Shown piece after piece: positions 41,702 to 49,649 of a stretch of 64,000 nucleotides of DNA. The position numbers were made by a program, and so were the translations under genes. How positions within the stretch are numbered: the first letter of the stretch is position 1; each line of letters begins with the position of its first letter. This DNA comes from Geomonas ferrireducens. GTDB lineage: Bacteria; Desulfobacterota; Desulfuromonadia; Geobacterales; Geobacteraceae. Below the pieces are notes generated by a model. That model saw nothing but the letters and a program-made list of their open reading frames with translations, did not search any database and was not told where the DNA came from. The DNA is taken from contig NZ_SSYA01000002.1 in the NCBI RefSeq assembly GCF_004917065.1, positions 1,535,555 through 1,599,554 on the forward strand. The letters run 5' to 3'.

Positions 41702-42448
41702 TCACGACACGGACAAAAAAACGGTTGGTACTGCGTTGTAGGAATCTGCGACTCCTGCTGCGACGCTTCTTAAGCACTGCAAGGGGCTGCAGCCGGCGGC
41801 GAGCTTTTCAGACATCCTGCCGCGGCACTCGCGGTGGCACTCGGCGAGGCGCAGGCTCTGCTCCGGGTTGCCGAAGATCTTCCAGGGTCCCTGGCAGGTG
41901 AAGGCCAGCGGCGCCCATCCCATGAAGCCGACCACGTCCTTCAGCGGATAGCCGAGGAAGACGCCGATCTCGTGCGGGAACCCCTCCCCCGTCACCCGTT
42001 TTTCCAGTTCATCGAGGGTGGCGTCGAGATCATCCGGGTTGCCGTAACCGGATTTGCGCAGGATGATGGAGGCGCTTTTTTGCGAAAGGAGTTCGCTAAG
42101 CGCTTGCTGCGAGTAGAGCAGGAGAAGGATCGACGAACCGCGGTCGTCGAGCACCCGCACCTTGAGGCCGCTTTCCGCGAGAAGGACCTCGCCGTGCTCT
42201 TTCCAGAGGAGGTAAAGGTTTCTGCCGCAGGAGCGGCGCTTGTTGGTGAGACAGACGAGGTTCGCGGGTTTCGCGCCCTGCAGCACCTCGGCAAGCTCTA
42301 GGGCCAGGAAGGAGGCGAGACATTCCTCTTCCGTCGGGTAGAGCCCGGCAAAATCCTGCCAGGAAGTCCGCAATCCGCGTGTTGAACCCGCCGCTTCGAC
42401 ACCTTGCACCGCTGTCAGATCCTCTTTCACAGCAACAGCAACTTTCAT
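41702..42448 (-). CDS. DUF3793 protein (248 aa)
   Basis: Matches DUF3793: LECLASFLALELAEVLQGAKPANLVCL-type start (short pieces: FLALELAEVLQGAKPA), NKRRSCGRNLYLLW, SILLLLYSQQALSELL, FPHEIGVFLGYPLKDVVGFM and ECHRECRGRM. It is a cytoplasmic family common in anaerobes and often near iron-transport genes. Start 42448 has GGAGGGGAG directly ahead. First of a two-gene unit with DUF2325. Upstream lies a 19-bp Fur box match, so transcription probably rises when iron is low. Confidence 0.82.
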   Translation of the reverse strand: MKVAVAVKEDLTAVQGVEAAGSTRGLRTSWQDFAGLYPTEEECLASFLALELAEVLQGAKPANLVCLTNKRRSCGRNLYLLWKEHGEVLLAESGLKVRVLDDRGSSILLLLYSQQALSELLSQKSASIILRKSGYGNPDDLDATLDELEKRVTGEGFPHEIGVFLGYPLKDVVGFMGWAPLAFTCQGPWKIFGNPEQSLRLAECHRECRGRMSEKLAAGCSPLQCLRSVAAGVADSYNAVPTVFLSVS

Positions 42449-42538
42449 CTCCCCTCCACAGCTCCTCACAGAGAATACCAATAATCTCTCAACACCTTAT
42501 CGCACTGGCACACGGTTATTCCGGTGAACCGACTCGGC

Positions 42539-42557
42539 GATAATGAAAACTGTTATC
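42539..42557. promoter_or_regulatory. Fur box
   Basis: GATAATGAAAACTGTTATC matches 15 of 19 positions of the Fur consensus GATAATGATAATCATTATC, including both outer hexamers (GATAAT... and ...TTATC). It is 91 bases upstream of the DUF3793 start. Confidence 0.75.
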
Positions 42558-42669
42558 AGTTTTATAAAGAAGAAGTGGTCCGATGTCAACAGCTAAATTT
42601 CTGGTGAGTGCATCTGTGTGATACTACCGAGGAAGCGGTGGTCAAAAGTGATGAGGGAACGGTGACAGT

Positions 42670-42704
42670 CGCCCCGGCTTCTGTTGGCGCTGGAGGCCGG
42701 GGCG
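42670..42704 (-). terminator. GC-rich stem-loop after the T6SS cluster
   Basis: A perfect 9-bp stem, CGCCCCGGC / GCCGGGGCG, with a 17-base loop, lies 13 bases beyond the last gene of the minus-strand T6SS run. No T-run follows, so it may pause or stabilise rather than terminate alone. Confidence 0.5.
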
Positions 42705-42716
42705 TATGCCTTTATG

Positions 42717-43115
42717 TCAGTTGCCCCAAGGCTCTGTGAGGTGCAGCGCCTTTTTCAAAGCCTCGTCCGCAGCCTCAATGTTGTCCGGCTCTCCCAAAAG
42801 CGTCTCCACCCATTGATTCATGGCATGTACGCGACGCACCTCTGGCAGAGACGACAAGAGCAACGACGCCAGTTCGTCGCTCTTATCCTCGAAGTCGATG
42901 TCCAGGTACCAAAGGGCCAGGACATAGGAGGCTATCCCCTGCTCCGAGCTGAACCCCTTGTTTTCAGCCAGTTCGACTGCGGCGGCAAGAAACTGGAGGC
43001 GCTGTTCACGTTCGATCCTGTGGTAGTCGGCGAGGTCGCTTTCGAACGCAGCGTCGAGACGCTCCAGATAGGCAGCGTGTGCAGCGTCGTTCATCTGTTC
43101 GGTCCGTATTTCCAT
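42717..43115 (-). CDS. Small helical protein at the end of the T6SS operon (132 aa)
   Basis: Wholly helical and acidic, no signal peptide, no known motif (ADYHRIEREQRLQFLAAAVELAE and PDNIEAADEALKKALHLTEP suggest TPR-like helices). GAGGAGG lies 8 bases ahead of the ATG. It overlaps the DUF4123 gene by 25 bases, so its expression is tied to it. Likely a further adaptor, chaperone or immunity-type partner in the VgrG module; there is no sequence proof. Confidence 0.6.
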   Translation of the reverse strand: MEIRTEQMNDAAHAAYLERLDAAFESDLADYHRIEREQRLQFLAAAVELAENKGFSSEQGIASYVLALWYLDIDFEDKSDELASLLLSSLPEVRRVHAMNQWVETLLGEPDNIEAADEALKKALHLTEPWGN

Positions 43116-43669
43116 GATGCCTCCTCAACGTTCTTGTGAGGCTGTGCGATTGCCATCCTGTCATCGCGCAGCGCGTTGTCGATCAGGAAAAACTTTCTAG
43201 CTATCCCCGGGATGCCGTCCTCGGTAAGGTACCATTGCACAGGTCCAAAAAACTCCGTCGCTTCCTTCAGTGTGCACTTCGGTAAATAGTTCCGTATGAC
43301 GTACGGATCGTAGAACCTGAAGTAGTATGATTTGCCGGCGTCATCCGACACATGGAACAAATGTCGGAAATGTTTGCGCAGCTCAATCATCTTGCCGTCA
43401 CTCCCGCCGTAGATCCCCCAATGCCTGCCCCACCCTTTCGCCAGTAACCAGTTGGTGAAAGGACTGCCCTGCCTGAGCGATACAAGGTAGGGAGCTACCT
43501 GCGCCAGATCGGGAGGCAGCACGCCTCTCAGCAGGCAGAAGTGCTCCGCCTCGAAAGAGGCCAAAGCCGCAGGGAGATCCGGCACCGTGGCGCCATCAAG
43601 GATACTGAAAAGACTAAGACTGCGACACCCGCTTGAGAAGATTAGACCTTCAAGGCTTTGAATCATCAT
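43091..43669 (-). CDS. DUF4123 T6SS effector adaptor (Tap/TEC)
   Basis: 192 residues. DUF4123 begins at SLFSILDGATVPDLPAAL and runs through HWGIYGGSDGKMIELRKHFRHLFHV (short parts: HWGIYGGSDG, RKHFRHLF) and YYFRFYDPYVIRNYLP, the core conserved in these adaptors. They load effectors onto a VgrG tip without being secreted. Start 43669 is chosen for its GAGGGAA site; earlier in-frame starts overlap vgrG. It directly follows vgrG, as usual. No effector gene follows it, so its cargo is probably the lipase encoded upstream. Confidence 0.8.
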   Translation of the reverse strand: MMIQSLEGLIFSSGCRSLSLFSILDGATVPDLPAALASFEAEHFCLLRGVLPPDLAQVAPYLVSLRQGSPFTNWLLAKGWGRHWGIYGGSDGKMIELRKHFRHLFHVSDDAGKSYYFRFYDPYVIRNYLPKCTLKEATEFFGPVQWYLTEDGIPGIARKFFLIDNALRDDRMAIAQPHKNVEEASWKYGPNR

Positions 43670-43712
43670 TTCCCTCATACTGTCGGCCGGACCAGCCGAT
43701 TTACGGTCATGG

Positions 43713-45761
43713 TCATCTGTCGCATAATGGTGTATGTACCGCATTCGCTCTTTCAAAAGACCTTGTTTGAGGGTTAGCCTGTGAAATGTCGGCCACCTGT
43801 GTTGCGCCGGTACTCGCCGCACCAGCCCCTCCGGCTTCTTTTGGTGGCTTCGGATGTTCCGGGGATGCTCCGGTGCAAAACGCAGGCAAGCCGCCGCTGT
43901 TGATCAGCACCATCTTGCCGACTATGGTGACCCCGGCAGCACTAATATTGATGAAGTTATCTCCCACCTTCAGTGACAGTTGCGTTGAAGATTCAACTAC
44001 GACGTTCTTGGCAGCCTTTATCTGAATCAGTTCTCCCGCCTGCAGGGCGCACGTCGCCTCCACCTTCAGTTGGAGATCGGCGCCTACTGACACGGACAGG
44101 GTTCCGTCGATCTTTTCATTGCAATCTCCCAGCACCTCGAGGTGCTGGTCGCGCGACACCTTCTCCAACCGGTCCCGGTTTACGACCAGGTGACGGTCCT
44201 GCCCTACCCATTCCAGTAAGTCCTCCTCTACTCGGGTCACCTGCTCCCGTTGAGCGTGGATGTACAACTGCTCCTCTCCCTTCTTGTCCTCGAAACACAG
44301 TTCGTTGTACCCTCCCCCTTCGGGAGTCGAACACGACTTGATGCAGCTTCTCGTTTTCTGGAGCGGCAGCTGGTACGGCGGCAGGTTCTGACCGTTGTGC
44401 AACTGGCCGATGACGATGGGGCGGTCCGGGTCTCCTCCGAGGAAGTCCACGACGACCTCCTGTCCTACCCGCGGCAGGAACAAGGCGCCCCAGCCGCTGC
44501 CCGCCCAGGGCTGGCTCACCCTGATCCAGCAGGAACTTTTGTCGTCACGCTTTCCCTCGCGATCCCAGTGAAACTGAACCTTCACCCGCCCGTATTGGTC
44601 CGTGTGGATTTCCTCGCCCGGCGGTCCCACTACTACCGCAGTCTGGGCTCCCTGCAGAACGGGCTTTGGCGTCAGACGCGGCGGACGGTACGGAGTATGG
44701 TACGGGATGCAGTCGAAACTGTTTCGGTAGCTCGACGGCTCATCGGTACCGTACCCTTCCATGGCATCATGACGGACCGACACGAGAAGCAGGTCCTTAC
44801 CATCGAGGTTCGCGTTGCCGTGCCCCGTTAAGATGAAACGGTAGCCGCTGACAAAGGCACGACAGTCACTCCCCCCTGTGACAATAACTGAACGTGCCTC
44901 TTCCTCCTCCATTCGTATCTTCGCCAGCCGTTCCCCCTGAGCCAGTTGCTCGTAGCCGCCCGGAACATCGTAAACCTCGCGAATAGTGCCGGAGTGGCCG
45001 GGAGTGTTGCTTTGCACCTTCAGACTGGTACGAGGGACCATGAAGTTGTAATCGTTGAGGGAATATGTTGTAGAACGAAGCTGTCGGGATATGTCTAGGG
45101 AGGTGATGACATCTTCTTCGCGGGTGCCACTGGCACTGATCAGACATGAGGCTTTCCGCTGGAAAGGGCAAGGAAGATGCGCGTCCGGGGAATCGGCGAG
45201 GACCATGGTGTGTCGCCCCTTTTCATGCCTGAAGAAATAGGAGATGCCTTCCTCTTCGAGCAGGCGCGACACGAAGTTGAAATCTGTTTCTCTGTACTGC
45301 ACGCAGAACTCTCTTTTCTCATAGCTCCCGCGTAATTGGAGTTGGTACCAGGAAAAGCCATGATCCGCGAAGACGCGTTCGACTATCTCGGGGGTGGACA
45401 GGTTCTGGAAAATCCTTATGTTGGCGCTTTCGCTAAGACACCAGAACCAGGGAACCACGTTACAGCGAAATGAAGAGAACCTCGCATCCTCGCCTTCCTC
45501 GCTGGCGGTCCGTCCTTGCGAAAAGGTGGAGATGATACCGTTCAGGTATCGTCTGTTGCCGTCGGCAAGAGCGATCGAGACGGTCACGTTACTTCCCAGT
45601 AGTGACTCGCACGAGATAGCGTGCTGCTCCGAAAGTAGAGACATCTCGAACCTGAAGCTGCGCGATATTCCTTCTTCCCCGCTCAGTTCGGTTAAAAGCA
45701 GAACGTCGTCGCCGAGTACTGTGCTTATGGATAAAAGCCTGTCCTGTTGGGTGAACGCCAT
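43713..45761 (-). CDS. vgrG: T6SS spike protein VgrG
   Basis: 682 residues. N-terminal gp27-like part (GDDVLLLTELSGEEGISRSF, then VQYRETDFNFVSRLLEEEGI in two parts). The gp5 OB-fold (IHTDQYGRVKVQFHWDREGK; SWAGSGWGALFLPRVGQEV-like) and the needle beta-helix with LINSGG follow. The C-terminal 40 residues are Gly/Ala/Pro-rich, with no enzymatic extension. It forms the trimeric tip on the Hcp tube. Start 45761 has GAGGCC upstream; the longer frame overlaps the ankyrin gene. No PAAR gene is nearby. Confidence 0.95.
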   Translation of the reverse strand: MAFTQQDRLLSISTVLGDDVLLLTELSGEEGISRSFRFEMSLLSEQHAISCESLLGSNVTVSIALADGNRRYLNGIISTFSQGRTASEEGEDARFSSFRCNVVPWFWCLSESANIRIFQNLSTPEIVERVFADHGFSWYQLQLRGSYEKREFCVQYRETDFNFVSRLLEEEGISYFFRHEKGRHTMVLADSPDAHLPCPFQRKASCLISASGTREEDVITSLDISRQLRSTTYSLNDYNFMVPRTSLKVQSNTPGHSGTIREVYDVPGGYEQLAQGERLAKIRMEEEEARSVIVTGGSDCRAFVSGYRFILTGHGNANLDGKDLLLVSVRHDAMEGYGTDEPSSYRNSFDCIPYHTPYRPPRLTPKPVLQGAQTAVVVGPPGEEIHTDQYGRVKVQFHWDREGKRDDKSSCWIRVSQPWAGSGWGALFLPRVGQEVVVDFLGGDPDRPIVIGQLHNGQNLPPYQLPLQKTRSCIKSCSTPEGGGYNELCFEDKKGEEQLYIHAQREQVTRVEEDLLEWVGQDRHLVVNRDRLEKVSRDQHLEVLGDCNEKIDGTLSVSVGADLQLKVEATCALQAGELIQIKAAKNVVVESSTQLSLKVGDNFINISAAGVTIVGKMVLINSGGLPAFCTGASPEHPKPPKEAGGAGAASTGATQVADISQANPQTRSFERANAVHTPLCDR

Positions 45762-45768
45762 GCGGGCC

Positions 45769-46599
45769 TCAGTCCTTGTGATGGGAAGAGGCGTTTGCCC
45801 GCTCTCTCCTGGCCCGAACTTCGGCAGGGGAAGGCGCCGGGAAAACCGCACCGCGCTCCGCCATCATCTCCTTCAGATGAAGCACCTTGTTATAGGTGGT
45901 GCTGCCGGGGATGTACTTCTTTAGGTGAAACTCGACTGAATAAGCAGGAGTTACACCATTTTTGGTCTCTACATGTACAGAGGCGCCTTTCTTAAGCAGC
46001 AATTCGGCCATATCGTAGTCCTGTATATCCATCGCGCACATCATCACGGTGTATCCTGCACCATCAGGATAATCTATAGGAGCTCCGCGGTTTAAAAATA
46101 GCTGTAAACATTCCCAACATGGTTGACTTGCCGCCTCGAAAATGATGTATTCCATCGTATCTTTGGAGAGCGTGGAAATCGGGGCCAAATCCAACAACAG
46201 CGATAGCATCCCAATATTTTCCAATGTCATCGCAAACAAGAAAGACCTCCCGAAGCCTAAGGCACTTAATTCCGGATCCGCACCAACTGAAATTAGAACT
46301 TTGACAGCCTCCTTATTATTTGCTGCGATCGCGTAATGAAGAGGTCTCAACCGATTGTATTTGTTGTCGAGCGGGCCTTCGTCGTTTGGGTTCGCCCCCT
46401 GAGCTACTGCAAGTTGTGCAGTGCGCATATCTCCCGCCATCGCAGCGGTCAACAAAGCTAACGTGCCCCGATCTGTAAAGTAGTATGAAGGGGGCCTCAA
46501 CTTGAACTTGGATGCGGCTTCGGTGGTTGTAACCATCATGATGATTACTCCAATTGCTTTGACCACAGTGATAAGGGAATTAATAAGACGTCCAAGCAT
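45769..46599 (-). CDS. Ankyrin-repeat protein, probable T6SS immunity paralogue 1
   Basis: 276 residues. An N-terminal hydrophobic segment (LINSLITVVKAIGVIIMMVTT) suggests export or membrane anchoring. At least four ankyrin repeats follow (GTLALLTAAMAGDMRTAQLAVAQGANPN; NRLRPLHYAIAANNKEAVKVLISVGADPE, given as core parts) and a basic tail. It is closely similar to the gene just upstream (46712-47536), clearly a tandem duplication. It is visibly AT-rich compared with the tss genes. Position between a lipase effector and vgrG, and periplasmic targeting, suit an immunity protein for a lipase acting outside the cytoplasm. That function is inference. Confidence 0.75.
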   Translation of the reverse strand: MLGRLINSLITVVKAIGVIIMMVTTTEAASKFKLRPPSYYFTDRGTLALLTAAMAGDMRTAQLAVAQGANPNDEGPLDNKYNRLRPLHYAIAANNKEAVKVLISVGADPELSALGFGRSFLFAMTLENIGMLSLLLDLAPISTLSKDTMEYIIFEAASQPCWECLQLFLNRGAPIDYPDGAGYTVMMCAMDIQDYDMAELLLKKGASVHVETKNGVTPAYSVEFHLKKYIPGSTTYNKVLHLKEMMAERGAVFPAPSPAEVRARRERANASSHHKD

Positions 46600-46711
46600 C
46601 TTTCTCTCCCGTTGCGTCCGTAATCCAATAAAGTTGCTTCACCCATACACCGGCAACCGCATATGCTTCCAGTGCCGTTGTGATGGTGCAATGCCCAAGA
46701 CGCCCTCAATC

Positions 46712-47536
46712 TTAGGGCTGAGAAGAGGCTTTTGCCCGCTCTCTCCTGGCCCGAACCTCGGCGGGGGAAGGCGCAGGGAAAACCGCACCGCGCTCCGCCA
46801 TCATTTCCTTCAGATGAAGCACTTTGTTATAGGTGGGGCTGCCGGGGATGTACTTCTTTAGGTGAAACTCGACTGAATAAGCAGGAGTTACACCACTGGG
46901 GGGGGCAATATGTATAGAGGCACCTTTTTGAAGCAGCCATTCGGCCATATCGTAATCCTGTAGATCCATGGCGGTCATTAGCACTGTGTACCCTGCACCA
47001 TCTGGGAAATCAATGGGCGCACCACGCTCTAAAGATGCTTGTAAACATTTCCAGCACGATTTTCTTGCTGCCCCGAAGATAATGTATTCCATGGTGTCTT
47101 TCGAAAGCGTGTTAATTGGTCTCAAATCTAATAAAAAAGAGAATATTTCTAGATTTTTCAATGTCATTGCAAAGGAAAAAGACCTCCCATAGCCTAACGC
47201 AGGCAATTCCGGGTCCGCACCGACCGAAACTAGAACTGTGACTGCATCCTTATTGTTCGCTGCGATAGCATAATGAAGCGGCCTCAGTCGATTGTACTTG
47301 TTATCGAGGGGGCCTTCAGCGTTTGGGTCTGCCCCCTGAGCTACAGCCAATTGTGCCGCGCGCACATCTCCTGCCAGCGCAGCAGTGAGCAATGTCAACG
47401 TGCCATTATCTGCAAAGTAGTATGAAGGACCCCTCAACTTGAACCTGGGTGCGGCTTCGGCTGTTGTAGTCATCATGACGATAACTCCTATAGTTTTGAT
47501 GATGGCACCTAGTGTGTTCAAAAAGCGACTGATCAT
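46712..47536 (-). CDS. Ankyrin-repeat protein, probable cognate immunity protein of the lipase
   Basis: 274 residues, same layout as its neighbour: hydrophobic N-terminus (FLNTLGAIIKTIGVIVMMTTT), ankyrin units (LTAALAGDVRAAQLAVAQGADPN, LHYAIAANNKDAVTVLVSVG) and the identical tail SPAEVRARRERA. Its ATG overlaps the lipase stop as ATGA, so effector and this protein are made from the same ribosome load, typical of a toxin with its immunity partner. The second copy may be a spare or have drifted to another effector. Confidence 0.78.
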   Translation of the reverse strand: MISRFLNTLGAIIKTIGVIVMMTTTAEAAPRFKLRGPSYYFADNGTLTLLTAALAGDVRAAQLAVAQGADPNAEGPLDNKYNRLRPLHYAIAANNKDAVTVLVSVGADPELPALGYGRSFSFAMTLKNLEIFSFLLDLRPINTLSKDTMEYIIFGAARKSCWKCLQASLERGAPIDFPDGAGYTVLMTAMDLQDYDMAEWLLQKGASIHIAPPSGVTPAYSVEFHLKKYIPGSPTYNKVLHLKEMMAERGAVFPAPSPAEVRARRERAKASSQP

Positions 47537-48642
47537 TTTTTCCTCCTACCGTTCATGCAACCTTTCAATATTGTCTCGATTTCCATTTTTTGTTTTTCTG
47601 TTGAATCAATTACTTCATCCATCCCATGTAAATAAGTTCCATATTTTTCCTTAGCATCTACCTTCTTTGCCTGCTTAAGTTGGTCAATATATTCTTTGTC
47701 GTGCGAGGGGGGGATGTCTTCCTTTGTTCCGATGGCCTTGTTGGCCAAAAGAGAGAGCCCCCAGGATTGGAACAGGTTCTCTTGAGTAGATGTAAGTACT
47801 TCCCCCTTGACCCGAATCGCTGTGATTTTTTCAGCCTCAGCAGCCATGTGATTTAAGTCTGTTGAGTATCGGGCTACAGTTGCCGGATGCAGTCCTGCAG
47901 CGTTGTACGTTGAAGCTGTAAGACCACTGCCGCCTTGGGCTGCACTAGCTAATCCTCCACCTAACGAATGCCCCACAATGTGCATATCTGCCCCCCTAGC
48001 AGCTAAACGGTTTCCAATTTCCACGGCATTTTTATAATAGGGCGCCTCTTCATTCGCATCTTGATTGAAGTTGTTCTCCCAATCATCTTCAGCCATAGTA
48101 GAGCCTCGGAACGCCAACACAGCAGGCGGCCTCGGGTCCAGCCCCCACACTGCGGGATCTTTGACGTAAACAGCAGTCCTGAAATGGCTATCATCTGGCT
48201 TCAACATTTTTTCGTTTAAACCCATCTTCTCAAGCTGCTCAGCCGTCGGTTTGAGAAACCCCGGCGGCGGGTTGTCTCGCAATTCGGGGGGAGCGTCGGG
48301 ATCGTTCGCCAGATACACATGCTTGGCGCAGCGCATGTTCTCAACCTCATCCATGTTCCTGCGCAGACGCGCCGCTTGCGCGGCGTGCCTCGGACAGGCA
48401 ACCACTTCACTGCTCACCAAATCCATCCGTTCGCGGCGCCGCGCAGCCTTCGCATTCGTGATGCATTCCTGGCTGGCGGTGACCGGCATCGCGGAAAGCT
48501 CACCCAGTATGGAACGACGCGCCACCATGTACTCGTGCCGACGCATGGCGTCGGTCTTCCGAGCCGCTGCTTCCTGAAGCTCCTGCGACTTCTTGCGCGC
48601 CAACTCCGGCGCCAGCGCCCTCTTTATCGTGTCTGCGAACAT
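47533..48642 (-). CDS. T6SS lipase-type effector (alpha/beta hydrolase)
   Basis: 369 residues. Class-3 lipase core: AVLAFRGSTMAEDDWENNFN (oxyanion strand), then MHIVGHSLGGGLASAAQG with nucleophile Ser226 in GHSLGG; Asp and His should follow in the C-terminal third. The first 110 residues are helical, basic and Cys-containing, without a signal peptide, as expected for an effector carried on VgrG/Hcp. It begins two bases after tssG and overlaps the downstream ankyrin gene by four. Phospholipase attack on rival envelopes is the known role of such effectors. Confidence 0.82.
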   Translation of the reverse strand: MFADTIKRALAPELARKKSQELQEAAARKTDAMRRHEYMVARRSILGELSAMPVTASQECITNAKAARRRERMDLVSSEVVACPRHAAQAARLRRNMDEVENMRCAKHVYLANDPDAPPELRDNPPPGFLKPTAEQLEKMGLNEKMLKPDDSHFRTAVYVKDPAVWGLDPRPPAVLAFRGSTMAEDDWENNFNQDANEEAPYYKNAVEIGNRLAARGADMHIVGHSLGGGLASAAQGGSGLTASTYNAAGLHPATVARYSTDLNHMAAEAEKITAIRVKGEVLTSTQENLFQSWGLSLLANKAIGTKEDIPPSHDKEYIDQLKQAKKVDAKEKYGTYLHGMDEVIDSTEKQKMEIETILKGCMNGRRKK

Positions 48643-48644
48643 GG

Positions 48645-49649
48645 CTACCCCACTTCGGACGCTGCCTGCTTGGCGATTTCGTCTGGATGGATCGTCACGA
48701 ACGGGTCCTCATCGAGTGTGAATGCAGGGTCCTTCATCCAGATGGAATGGCCGAGCCTTGGTGCGTCTGGGGATGTGCAACCAAGCCTGCACACAGGGAC
48801 TTCATCTTTCTTCAGCACGAGTCGAATCTCGATTTCGTATTCGAGCCCCGAAAGGAAACGCACCAGTGAGACCAGATGCCTCAGTTTCCGCACTCCCGAC
48901 AGGTCGACGAACTCCTCATATCGCATGGGTCCCAGGCAAACCCGGAAGGTCGATTGGACATCGCGGGTTTCAGAGCCGCAGACGGCATCCACACCGAGCC
49001 TGCAGTTCGCCTGTCCCAGCGTTGCCTGATCCGACGGTTCCAGTGCAGCGACGCGCGGCACGAATGGTTCCACATCCGCCTTCACACCGAAAACAACTGT
49101 GACCATGCGTGCGATTGTTCCGGCCGACGTTCCCTGCCGGCTCGCTTCACCGCAGAAGTGCAGCAGTGCCGCCTCCAATGCGGCGAGGTGTTCCCGCAGT
49201 CCGCCCGTACCTAGGCCAAGAAAGCTGAAGAGATGACTGGAGAAGACATCGCTGTGGTCACGCTTTTTCTGCGGCAACAGCGCGTTTCGTTTCCAGGCGC
49301 GGTAAAAGAGGGAGACAAGACGGTGATGAAAGAGGTCGTAGAAGTCGCCCATGGAGTGATCCTTCGCCGTCTCCCGCGCGAGGACCAGTTCGTGATACCA
49401 ATGCGGCAGCATGCCTGATGGACCGACGAGGCCCATGTGGGCAACCTCGACCTGGACGACGCCGTCGGCTCCGCAGCTCACACCGGCAACGTCGCCTGCG
49501 GGGAAGGCAAAGCCTTTCCGGGCCTTGAAGCGGATTCGCTCCGTGTCAGGCGAGATTGCCTCACCGACTCCCACGTCGCTCGGATGCATCCGCTCCAGCA
49601 GTTGGACGACCTGAAAAAATCGTGCGCCCTTCAGCGCGTTCCTTTTCAC
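48645..49649 (-). CDS. tssG: T6SS baseplate protein TssG
   Basis: 334 residues. ImpH/VasB family: ARFFQVVQLLERM at the start, MGLVGPSGMLPHWYHELVL, DFYDLFHHRLVSLFYRAWKR and HLFSFLGLGTGGLREHL. Wedge component with TssF. The best start is GTG 49649, which overlaps the tssF stop as GTGA; a TTG at 49682 extends it by 11 residues. The lipase effector gene follows. Confidence 0.93.
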   Translation of the reverse strand: MKRNALKGARFFQVVQLLERMHPSDVGVGEAISPDTERIRFKARKGFAFPAGDVAGVSCGADGVVQVEVAHMGLVGPSGMLPHWYHELVLARETAKDHSMGDFYDLFHHRLVSLFYRAWKRNALLPQKKRDHSDVFSSHLFSFLGLGTGGLREHLAALEAALLHFCGEASRQGTSAGTIARMVTVVFGVKADVEPFVPRVAALEPSDQATLGQANCRLGVDAVCGSETRDVQSTFRVCLGPMRYEEFVDLSGVRKLRHLVSLVRFLSGLEYEIEIRLVLKKDEVPVCRLGCTSPDAPRLGHSIWMKDPAFTLDEDPFVTIHPDEIAKQAASEVG

